Source: CAYFJO01 sp964343305 (GTDB taxonomy: Bacteria; Planctomycetota; Planctomycetia; Pirellulales; Pirellulaceae). From it: a stretch of DNA of 21,009 nt. Below are positions 13,843 through 21,009 of the stretch, in pieces. Each line of letters starts with the position of its first letter. The stretch's first letter is position 1. Below the pieces are notes generated by a model that saw only the letters and a program-made list of their open reading frames with translations, made no database searches and was not told the origin of the DNA. Where the stretch lies: positions 1 through 21,009 of the forward strand of contig CAYFJO010000174.1 of assembly GCA_964343305.1 (NCBI GenBank), given 5' to 3'. The position numbers and the translations under genes are program-made.

Positions 13843-15506
13843 AATACCATCCATTGAACCGCCTGAACCACATCATTTAGTTTGTCCACTGGCATGCGAA
13901 TGAAGACCGCGCCCTCCTCACCATAAGCCTGGTTGTTTTCAAGTCCCCAAACGCTGCATAAGTGGATGTATGTCAGGTTGCCAGTTCCATCTCGCTCGAT
14001 ATCAACCACAACATTTGCGTGATTTGCATTCATCATTTGGTCATCTATGTCTCTGCTTGGATCATGCTCCAGCTTGAGTTTTCGGGTGCCGTTAGAAAAC
14101 ACATTTCGGGTGAATACAATAACGTCTTCGCCCGCATCGAATCAAGTGGCAATCTCATTGGCAATTGCTACATCATCGTTGGGAATCTCACCCGGATCAT
14201 CCCCCACTTCTATCCGGGCACTACTTTATGCGGGCTCGTTGGCAAGGACTCGCCAGACCTCGTGTGAAGAGCCCTGAATTATTTGCTCCCAACCACCATT
14301 GTGTAAATCTGCCCAAGCCCGTTCGAGCAACAGGGCCAAAACTTCTACCTTCCCGGTTGTTTGGTTGTAGTCGCCTGACACTTTTGCTCCGTCCATACCG
14401 CAACCAAAAATCTCGGTGAGGGTATAGGTAAACTCCTCATCAACCTCTCCGTCCCCATCGACGTTGTACACGTCGTCCAGCGAAACCGTTACCGTACCGT
14501 CTCCATTATCATTCAGAAGTTGATCGATAATCGTCTAATCCGCCTCGGCCACCGCAACTGCGGCGAGGAAATAGCAATCACCATAACTGCCTTGCTCGAC
14601 ATCGTTGTAGTGTATTCCTCGATTGGTGTTTCCAGCTTCAAACGAGTCAATCTCTCGATCATCTTCGTTGTGTTTGGCGTATAGGGTTACCCCGTTTTGA
14701 TCGCCACTCGCCAATTTCGCCATGCCGCGCACGTCAATTTCATCAAGTTTCTTCTCGCCGGGATCTCCACTGTTGGCTCGAATATACGGACCACCACTTG
14801 TCGTTCGAATTCGTACACGGAACATTTCAAAGCCTTCAATTCCATCGCCGTCTGTTGCTTTAATCGAGAATTGCTTGGCAACTTCGCCTGACGCAAACTC
14901 ATGCGTTTCCGTATCGTCGTTGAATTTATCTCCGTCTGAGTCGCTGGAAACGATAAGATCAGTAGGGCTCGCCGGTGCCGTGAATCCTTTGAACAGATCT
15001 TCCGCATCATTCCAGTTCACATTGTAAGTCACGTCTAGCGGTGTGGCGGGATCGGGATCGTGCGGATCATAAACAACGTTTTCCAGCAGACTGCCAACCG
15101 CGAGCAGATTATTCTTCTTCGATCCGTCGCGCTGGACTTGATTCAGAATCGGCTTGGTCCAATTCAAACCGTCGCGGCTTTCGGCATATCCAACTCTGGT
15201 GTTGGAAAAACCAGGCCCCGCGCTGATTAGCCAGATCTTGTATCTCATCCGCTCTGCGTCCCACACTGCTGCACAACGAATTTGCAGCAGACTTTCCCAG
15301 GGCCGATCGGGTTCAATCACCGCGCCTCTTTTGACGGGCGAATGCATTGTCCGCGTTAAATTCGACAGTTTTTCGACACCATGATTATCCAAAAGCAATT
15401 GCCGTTGGCCGGCCTTTATTTGAAAGGCGGGTCGATTGTCGGAGAGTAAGGCACAGCGTGGAACTCCGACGACGACGCACAATGCGAAGAGTGTAAATCG
15501 ATTCAC
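13839..15506 (-). pseudogene. Chimeric glycosidase/calpain-like protease gene with three in-frame stops
   Basis: The 5' part encodes a signal peptide (FTLFALCVVVGVP) and the first blades of a GH32/43-type five-bladed propeller (QRQLLLDNHGVEKL, MHSPVKRGAV, YAESRDGLNWTKP, VVYDPHDPDPA). Near 15060-14950 it changes to a calpain-like (peptidase C2) protein: RVRIRTTSGGPYIRAN, then QGSYGDCYFLAAVAVAEAD with the catalytic Cys. A TAG at 14537-14535 interrupts the domain, but the same frame continues (TIIDQLLNDNGDGTVTVSL; ALLLERAWADLHNGGW) to a TAA at 14228-14226. It continues again (IPNDDVAIANEIAT) to a TGA at 14144-14142, then FDAGEDVIVFT and NANHANVVVDIERDG with the catalytic His, ending at 13839. 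The catalytic Asn of the usual NPWG is Ser (CSVWG). No frameshift is needed anywhere. The protein should be inactive unless all three stops were read through, which is unlikely. Confidence 0.8.
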
Positions 15507-15625
15507 GATTGCATCATGCTAACTTGCGTAACACGTCAGCGTCTACGTGGCCGCGACGTATAGGTTATCATATTATCCCAACTGACGTTCTATACTCTCA
15601 AACCGCAAGTTTGGCGTCCCCTCAA

Positions 15626-18600
15626 ATGATATCTCGACCCAGACGTTGGCATCGTTGCCATGGCATTGCCTGGCTGTTGATTCTCGCATCAGCTTCCCAC
15701 TCGTGCGCCCACGGTGAGGAAGCTCCGGCGGAGTTCTCGGTTTGGTCCCAGTCATCGAAGTTCTCACCGCCAAGGATCGTTGTGCAGTTCGATCCCAAAC
15801 AGGGGTCAGGCGTTGATTGGAAACTCGCGCAGGATCGTCCATGGTACGATCACTCGGACGCTGCGATGTTGGGAAATGCAGTTGAATTCTTGCGCGAGGC
15901 TGTCGAGCGTATGTGCGGACAGCGGTTGGACGTAGTCAACTCGACGGATTTGTCGCAAGGGATCGTCTTGACGACGTTGGCTGGTGCGACTGACGAGGTA
16001 CGCAACGACGCAGCCGTGCTAACGGCACTCAAGAGCGATGGAGGCGACGATTACAATCATCGCGAGGCGTTTTTCATTCGCAGTGAACCAAAGCGGCTGT
16101 TGATCGTGGCCAACACGGTTGCCGGTTTGGTAGTAGCAGTGCCCGAATTGCTTGAAACTGTGGGCTACGAAGTTCTGGCGATGGGGCCGAATTGGGTGCA
16201 CGTTCCGAGTGGACTGGACAGACAATTGGCGTTTTGCCTGCAACATGCGGGGCGGCCAACGTATTACATTCGCGGACTGGTTGCTACCAGCGGCCAAAGT
16301 TATGGCGTGGGGACAGTTCGTGATGCGAAGTTGCTCAGCCATCCCGACGATGAAACGGTGTTGGCCAGCTACCGCCGCTGGCAGATCGGGCGGCGGTTGA
16401 AGACGCAATCGATGCCGAGCTTTCCTGGACATGCCATGCAAGGTCATCACCGCGCGCTGATCGCACACATTCGCAAGACGGGTAACACCGATGGTTTTCT
16501 GGGCACAGTGAGACTTGGTGACGAATCGGACCGACCGGCTGCGTCAGACAAGAATCGCGGCTGGCTGTGGATCACACCAACGTCTACGGCCACAACCGGT
16601 CGCCCGCAGTTCGATGGCGTGTTCCGCAGCAATGGCAAAGAGTGGCTTTCGGCGAACATGGAAGAAGTGGGCCTGAATCTGGATCTGTCGGTGGCGGCGG
16701 TGCAAAACATTATTCTCGAACGATTCAAACAGCGATCCGAAGCATTCTTCGCCAAGTCGCCGGACGAGGTGTTTGTGTTTGGTACAGATCCGGAAGACGG
16801 TGGTGGCTACGCGCGGCTGGCCGAGTTGCTGAAGAAGCGGAATTGGTATCCCGAGTACTTGGCGAAAACCGGCGGGCGGTTTGGCCAACCGTATGTGCTC
16901 GACGGCTTCAAACGACTCAAGCAACCGCGCGAACTGTGGGATCCAAACGCGCCGAGCGACACGGTCTTCGGCTTCAACAACTGGTTGCTATGGGAATACG
17001 ATCGCTGGCTGGAAACGTTGCCGGCCGACCGACGCAAGACGAGCACGGGCCGTGCCAAACGCGACGCTGTCCGCTGCAGCCTGTACAGCTACAACTATCA
17101 CGACGTACCGCCGAACTTCAATCTAGACCCGCGGATTCGCGTGATGATCGCCAGCTATCCCAAGAATCGCGGCCGCGGCAAATGGAAAGCGTTCGCGACG
17201 CACACCGATCTGGCTCAGGCTCTCCGCCTGATGTTGCCGCGCGAACCGTCCGGCGATTACTGGATCATCAGCCTGTCGTATTGCAAGGACCGCTCGCTGG
17301 AAGGTCTAAAGCAGCCGTGGGACGCGTCGCCCGCGTTCCTCGCGCAACGGCAACGCGAACATTACGCGGCGGGCTTTCGCGCGTTGAGTTGCGAGACGGA
17401 TTTCAACTTCGGCCGGTTGGGTTTGGGTTATTACTTGATGTCGCAGTTGCTGTGGAACGCGCGGTTGACGACGGACGACCTGAGTGCGATTCGCGACCGC
17501 TGGCTGCAACGCGCGTTCGGCGATGGCTGGCGATCGATGAAAGAGTATTACGATTACCTGTTGCCTGTGAATTATCCGGTGAATTCTCCGTACGCCTGGG
17601 CGCGAGCGATCCGATTGATCGAAGCGGCCGACAGACAAATCGATCCGACGAAACAACCAGCCGCGCAGCGCCGTTTGGACGATCTGAAACAGTATTGGTA
17701 CTTCTATTACCTAGTCGACACGGGCCAGGACAAGTCGTCGTCGCTGGCCATGCGTGAGTTAATGTGGAAGGGGCAAATGTCCTACGCCAACGCGATGCAC
17801 ATGATCGCGCGTCGCATCTTCGAAACCAGGAATGCGGCCGAAGCGGCTGGCAAATTCAGCAATGGTCCGGCGCATTATACGGCTGCCGAAACTGCCGCGT
17901 GGTGGCAAGAGATTCTTGAACATTGGCCGTTGGTCACAGTCTCGCGATTCGCTGACGCCACCCTGGCCAATGGCAAACCGGCTCGCGAAGTTGATCAGAA
18001 CGATCTCGTCGCCGTTGCAGAATTTGGTAAGGAAGCTTGCCGGCAAGCCTTACTTTACAACTCTGGCTATCAAGATCCACCGACGTTTCGCTGCGTGGCA
18101 TCGCAAGCCGGTGAAGAGATTGGCTTCCAACTCTACTGGCCTGCTGACCCAACTGGCAAAGATCGTTACTACATCGCGCGTGATTTGCCCTGCGGTATCA
18201 GTGTCTGGAACAAGTGGACATCTGCCTGGGAGCAATTGGTCGATAAGGCGAAGTTCAAACAACCGTCGCGCAAAATCCAGTTGCCGGGCAATAAGCGGCG
18301 GCATCATTTGGTAACGGTGCGTTACAAAGCCCCGCGAGCCGGCACATACCGCTTCGAAATCGGCTACGGCGGCAACGCAGCGTATTTAACAGATCTGCGT
18401 TTCGATCGAACAACCGGCAAACACACCGGCGGTCTCTCACTCACCTTCGATGGCAACGCCGTTGGCACAACGCAGTCGCCCACGTACATCTACATTCCCA
18501 AGGGTACAAAGACGCTCGACCTGGAAGTTTGGGATTCGTACAACGCAAAGACAGTCACGCTCTACACATCACTGCCGCCGACACGAGGAAGCATCGCGCG

Positions 18601-18796
18601 CAAAGTGGACATCAGCGCCCGCCGCACGCATCGCATCCCACTATCGCCGGAAGAAGTCGGAACCATCGCCGCCATCCACGGCAACGGCTTTGCGTTCCCG
18701 TACCTTTATTCTGTCCCCATGCTCTGGTCCAAATCCCCGGGCCAACTGCTCGTCCCGCGCAAGATCGCCGAAGCAGATGGTTTAACAGCAAGGTAA
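15626..18796 (+). CDS. Large secreted DUF4838-like protein
   Basis: The start at 15626 is chosen because it gives a signal peptide (basic RPRRWHR, then IAWLLILASAS, cleavage near CAHG); the frame stays open 39 codons upstream, without protein-like character. No good Shine-Dalgarno site is seen. The 1056-residue protein has an N-terminal part like the non-catalytic domain of alpha-glucuronidases and GH20 (AVEFLREAVERMCGQRLDVV, AFFIRSEPKRLLIVAN, ELLETVGYEVLAMGPNWVHV). A central region resembles DUF4838 (EVFVFGTDPEDGGGY, CSLYSYNYHDVP, YYLMSQLLWNARL, RAFGDGWRSMKEYYDYLLP), and the C-terminus is beta-rich (YRFEIGYGGNAAYL, TYIYIPKGTKTLDLEVWDSY) and may bind carbohydrate. It is probably a glycoside hydrolase of the cell surface or periplasm; the reaction is unproven. 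It is divergent from the disabled glycosidase/calpain gene. Confidence 0.7.
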   Translation: MISRPRRWHRCHGIAWLLILASASHSCAHGEEAPAEFSVWSQSSKFSPPRIVVQFDPKQGSGVDWKLAQDRPWYDHSDAAMLGNAVEFLREAVERMCGQRLDVVNSTDLSQGIVLTTLAGATDEVRNDAAVLTALKSDGGDDYNHREAFFIRSEPKRLLIVANTVAGLVVAVPELLETVGYEVLAMGPNWVHVPSGLDRQLAFCLQHAGRPTYYIRGLVATSGQSYGVGTVRDAKLLSHPDDETVLASYRRWQIGRRLKTQSMPSFPGHAMQGHHRALIAHIRKTGNTDGFLGTVRLGDESDRPAASDKNRGWLWITPTSTATTGRPQFDGVFRSNGKEWLSANMEEVGLNLDLSVAAVQNIILERFKQRSEAFFAKSPDEVFVFGTDPEDGGGYARLAELLKKRNWYPEYLAKTGGRFGQPYVLDGFKRLKQPRELWDPNAPSDTVFGFNNWLLWEYDRWLETLPADRRKTSTGRAKRDAVRCSLYSYNYHDVPPNFNLDPRIRVMIASYPKNRGRGKWKAFATHTDLAQALRLMLPREPSGDYWIISLSYCKDRSLEGLKQPWDASPAFLAQRQREHYAAGFRALSCETDFNFGRLGLGYYLMSQLLWNARLTTDDLSAIRDRWLQRAFGDGWRSMKEYYDYLLPVNYPVNSPYAWARAIRLIEAADRQIDPTKQPAAQRRLDDLKQYWYFYYLVDTGQDKSSSLAMRELMWKGQMSYANAMHMIARRIFETRNAAEAAGKFSNGPAHYTAAETAAWWQEILEHWPLVTVSRFADATLANGKPAREVDQNDLVAVAEFGKEACRQALLYNSGYQDPPTFRCVASQAGEEIGFQLYWPADPTGKDRYYIARDLPCGISVWNKWTSAWEQLVDKAKFKQPSRKIQLPGNKRRHHLVTVRYKAPRAGTYRFEIGYGGNAAYLTDLRFDRTTGKHTGGLSLTFDGNAVGTTQSPTYIYIPKGTKTLDLEVWDSYNAKTVTLYTSLPPTRGSIARKVDISARRTHRIPLSPEEVGTIAAIHGNGFAFPYLYSVPMLWSKSPGQLLVPRKIAEADGLTAR

Positions 18797-19140
18797 TTTG
18801 GGAAAACCGAACGCTTTTGTGTTTTTGTAATTTTGTAAACTACTTCATCAAATACACTTTCAATTCAAAACCAACATTGTCTCAATATCTGTTCACCAGA
18901 TTCAAAATCCAGCGGGCATTAGCTCGTCCCGGTTCGAGTACGTTCCTTCTCTCCGACGGGAAGCTCCAAACCAACAAGGGTGCAGTGCCAAAGACCGTCA
19001 CCCTGCAATCGCTCGTCAATGACAATTTCGAGTCCATTCCCGATAACAGTTTGGAAGAATCCACCGAATATCCGCTTGCTTTCGACGCTCGCGCAATTCC
19101 AACTCTTTCCGATGCTAATCAATACTGATTGACCTACCCG
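18797..19140. other. Spacer between the DUF4838-like and Nei genes
   Basis: No gene is seen. A frame on the plus strand stays open through much of it (ends at 19128) and another on the minus strand from 19185, but neither has a ribosome site or a recognisable pattern. A T-rich run just after the upstream gene (about 18812-18837) has no stem in front of it, so no terminator is called. Confidence 0.4.
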
Positions 19141-19929
19141 ATGCCCGAAGGACATACGATTCACCGTATCGCTCGCGATCATCAAAAACGATTCGCCGGT
19201 GATTCATTGGAGGTATCATCTCCCCAAGGTCGGTTCCGCGCCGGTGCGAAGCGGTTGAACGGTCGCTTGCTGGACCGAGTTGAAGCTTACGGCAAACACC
19301 TGTTTTACTGGTGGGACGGTTCGCTCGTCTTGCACATTCACCTTGGTTTGTATGGCAAATTCCGCAACCATCGTTGCCCTCCACCTGACCCACGCGGTGC
19401 GGTGCGCCTGCGCGTAATCGGCAGGGATCATACTTTCGATTTGAATGGCCCTACCGCCTGCGATGTGATGACCTCCAAGAACCGCAACAAGATTGTCGCC
19501 CGCTTGGGACAGGATCCGCTCCGCAAAGATGCAGATCCGGAAATTGCCTGGCAACGAATCCATCGTAGCCGCGCCGCCATTGGTACACTTCTTCTGAATC
19601 AATCCGTAATTGCTGGCGTCGGCAATGTGTTCCGCGCCGACGTTTTGTACGCGCTCAAGATTCACCCAGAGCGGCCCGGCTTAACACTTGGGCGATCCGA
19701 ATTCGATCGCCTATGGGAGACTCTTGAGCGGATGCTGAAGACGGGCGTCAAGTACAACCGCATTATTACAGCGGATCCCGCAGAAATCGGCAAAACACCA
19801 GGCCGAATGCGACGTGAAGAAAGACTGTTGGTTTATAAGAAGCAATCATGCCGCGAATGTGGACAGACGATCGACTCGTGGGATCTCGGTGCTCGCACGA
19901 TCTACGCCTGTCAGAATTGTCAGACTTAG
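19141..19929 (+). CDS. Fpg/Nei-family DNA glycosylase-lyase (Nei2 type)
   Basis: This base-excision repair enzyme removes oxidised bases and nicks the strand. The start at 19141 is fixed by MPEGHTIHR, since the N-terminal Pro (residue 2) must be the first residue of the mature protein and Glu3 is the general acid; four earlier codons are open but would block the catalytic Pro. Lys52 (EAYGKHLFYWW) is the conserved beta-loop lysine. The H2TH region is NQSVIAGVGNVFRADVLYALKIHP (split here as residues 153-176). A C-terminal zinc finger uses Cys237, Cys240, Cys257 and Cys260. The HTIHR and YGKH pattern is closer to the Nei2/endonuclease VIII branch than to MutM. The gene stands alone, with a weak ribosome site. 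Confidence 0.93.
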   Translation: MPEGHTIHRIARDHQKRFAGDSLEVSSPQGRFRAGAKRLNGRLLDRVEAYGKHLFYWWDGSLVLHIHLGLYGKFRNHRCPPPDPRGAVRLRVIGRDHTFDLNGPTACDVMTSKNRNKIVARLGQDPLRKDADPEIAWQRIHRSRAAIGTLLLNQSVIAGVGNVFRADVLYALKIHPERPGLTLGRSEFDRLWETLERMLKTGVKYNRIITADPAEIGKTPGRMRREERLLVYKKQSCRECGQTIDSWDLGARTIYACQNCQT

Positions 19930-20052
19930 CGTGAGCGGTACCGTCTGTGTCGGAACGCACCGGCGTGCCAACCCGCTTCCGGCGGTCGCTCAGTTTCTTG
20001 TCAAGAAAACAGGATTCTCGGACGTTGGCAATGCTGTGCCGGCCAAGTGACA

Positions 20053-21009
20053 CTACTGGGCGAACACCCCGCCGAAGTTAATGTGTCCCCACGAGCCCTT
20101 CGCTCGGTCGACAATGCGAATGCGGACTTGGCGACCAGTGTGCTTGCGCAGATCGACGGACAAGGCCTCGAACCGATTCGAATTGCTACCGGCCAGTCGC
20201 AGCAATTGTTTGCCAGACGCAGCGTCGACCAGGGCAACGTACGTTTTTTCTCGGTCAGAGCCGCCCGAGACACAGAAGATGTATCGCTTGGCCGTGAGGG
20301 TAATGGCTGGCGACTCAATGACGCCTGTCTGGGCGTCGTCCGGTGAGCCGGGCCGTCGGGCCGATTCTGCCGTGCCGATGAAACGGGCCGCTGGCGGCCA
20401 AAAGTCGCTTCGTGTCGAGGTGGTAAAGACTGGTGAAATATCGCCTTCAAGACGTTTCCAACCGGCGCGGGCGTCCGGATTGTCGAAGTCGAAGAGGCTC
20501 TTGCCTCGTACACGGCCGGGGCGAATCCACTGGTCTTTTGGCACCCAATCCAAACGGGCGATCTGAATGCCTTTGAGGCTCGGCAGCAGCGCGGCAATGT
20601 AATCTCGTTCGTCGTGCCGGATGATTTCCACTGCGGCGACCGGCAGGACACAGAGAAAGTACCGGTCGTCGTTGATGCCGAAGTCCAATGGATCCTTGGA
20701 TCGGTAGACACTGGTTCGGGCGCTGCGGCCGTACCGCTGAGTGCGGAACAGATAGTACCACCCATGACGGTAGACGACGTGTGGGCATTCTGCCGAACCG
20801 GGGCTGGTTCCCGTCTGCCCGCCAAAGGCAACTCGTGTGGACTTGCTCCAGGTTCGCATGTCTTTGGATGTGCGACAGTAATCTGCGCCCTGTTTTCTTC
20901 CTCCGTCAGGGTTGAGACTGTACGCCGTGTAATAGCAGTACAGTGTTTCGCCGATCGGCAGAACCATGGCGTCGCGCGTGTTTGGAAAAACGCCCAGGTC
21001 TTCGGTGAA
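20053..21009 (-). CDS. GH32/43-like glycosidase with C-terminal jelly-roll, 5' end outside window
   Basis: The frame is open to the right edge of the window, so the gene is partial at its 5' end; the ATG at 20967 is internal, because the in-family GVFPNTRDAMVLPIGE segment spans it. The 318 visible residues cover later blades of a five-bladed propeller (LYCYYTAYSLNPDGGRK, CRTSKDMRTWSKS, SPGSAECPHVVYRHGWYYLF, TSVYRSKDPLDFG) and then a jelly-roll domain typical of GH32 enzymes (GVIESPAITLTAKRYIFCV, RLAGSNSNRFEALSVDLRKH, ending in WGHINFGGVF). The SPGSAECP segment fits the acid/base Glu region of the family. It probably trims sugars from a polysaccharide outside the cytoplasm. It is convergent with the Nei gene. 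The family of the propeller part is the same type as the 5' fragment of the disabled chimera at 15506. Confidence 0.75.
   Translation of the reverse strand, partial: FTEDLGVFPNTRDAMVLPIGETLYCYYTAYSLNPDGGRKQGADYCRTSKDMRTWSKSTRVAFGGQTGTSPGSAECPHVVYRHGWYYLFRTQRYGRSARTSVYRSKDPLDFGINDDRYFLCVLPVAAVEIIRHDERDYIAALLPSLKGIQIARLDWVPKDQWIRPGRVRGKSLFDFDNPDARAGWKRLEGDISPVFTTSTRSDFWPPAARFIGTAESARRPGSPDDAQTGVIESPAITLTAKRYIFCVSGGSDREKTYVALVDAASGKQLLRLAGSNSNRFEALSVDLRKHTGRQVRIRIVDRAKGSWGHINFGGVFAQ

Noticed and set aside
16567..17757. Plus-strand 396-codon frame inside the DUF4838-like gene
   Set aside because: It is Arg-rich and lies out of frame within a recognisable secreted protein; a high-GC shadow frame.
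18919..19185. Minus-strand 88-codon frame before the Nei gene
   Set aside because: It overlaps the Nei start on the opposite strand, has no ribosome site and shows no recognisable domain.

Overview
The window looks like a planctomycete chromosome, most likely from the Pirellulaceae/Rhodopirellula-like group. This is inferred from gene content: a secreted formylglycine-type sulfatase, a short ceramidase-like hydrolase, a ThuA plus TIM-barrel isomerase pair, a very large secreted DUF4838-like protein, a GH32/43-type glycosidase, Shine-Dalgarno sites that are often weak, and many genes with signal peptides. No rRNA, tRNA, CRISPR array or complete insertion sequence was seen.

Layout from left to right. 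(1) 1-1000 is an accessory edge: a short basic protein resembling the N-terminus of planctomycete integrase-like proteins runs tail-to-tail into a TIR-domain protein, which is preceded by a possible 39-residue membrane peptide. (2) 1200-4275, minus strand, is a tight unit of a small HTH protein, a three-domain glycosyltransferase (GT2, GT-B-like, TOD1/MUCI70) and a short SAM methyltransferase. Both junctions are ATGA start/stop overlaps, which suggests coupled translation and a shared role in glycan synthesis. (3) 4476-7390 holds convergent sulfatase and ceramidase-like genes. (4) 7627-9112 is an arsenic module: an intact ACR3 arsenite exporter followed, with an 8-base overlap, by the wreck of a thioredoxin-type arsenate reductase gene. 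(5) 9140-10379, minus strand, pairs an SPFH/Band 7 membrane protein with a small ribbon-helix-helix protein, with a 17-bp palindrome in front. (6) 10652-12240, minus strand, is a sugar phosphate isomerase/epimerase plus ThuA operon, followed on its upstream side by about 0.75 kb with no convincing gene. (7) 13000-15506, minus strand, is a lipoprotein gene coupled to a disabled chimeric gene: its 5' part is a secreted glycosidase fragment and its 3' part is a calpain-like protease. The calpain part stays in one reading frame but carries three in-frame stops, one each of TAG, TAA and TGA. (8) 15626-18796 is the large secreted DUF4838-like protein, followed by a Nei2/Fpg DNA glycosylase and, on the opposite strand at the right edge, a partial GH32/43-like glycosidase with a C-terminal jelly-roll.

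Most intact genes fit a heterotroph that strips sulfate groups, sugars and lipids from complex polymers. The points most worth a second look are the calpain chimera with stops but no frameshifts, the internally deleted arsC, the three-domain glycosyltransferase operon, the SPFH/RHH pair with its candidate operator, and the TIR/integrase-fragment junction.
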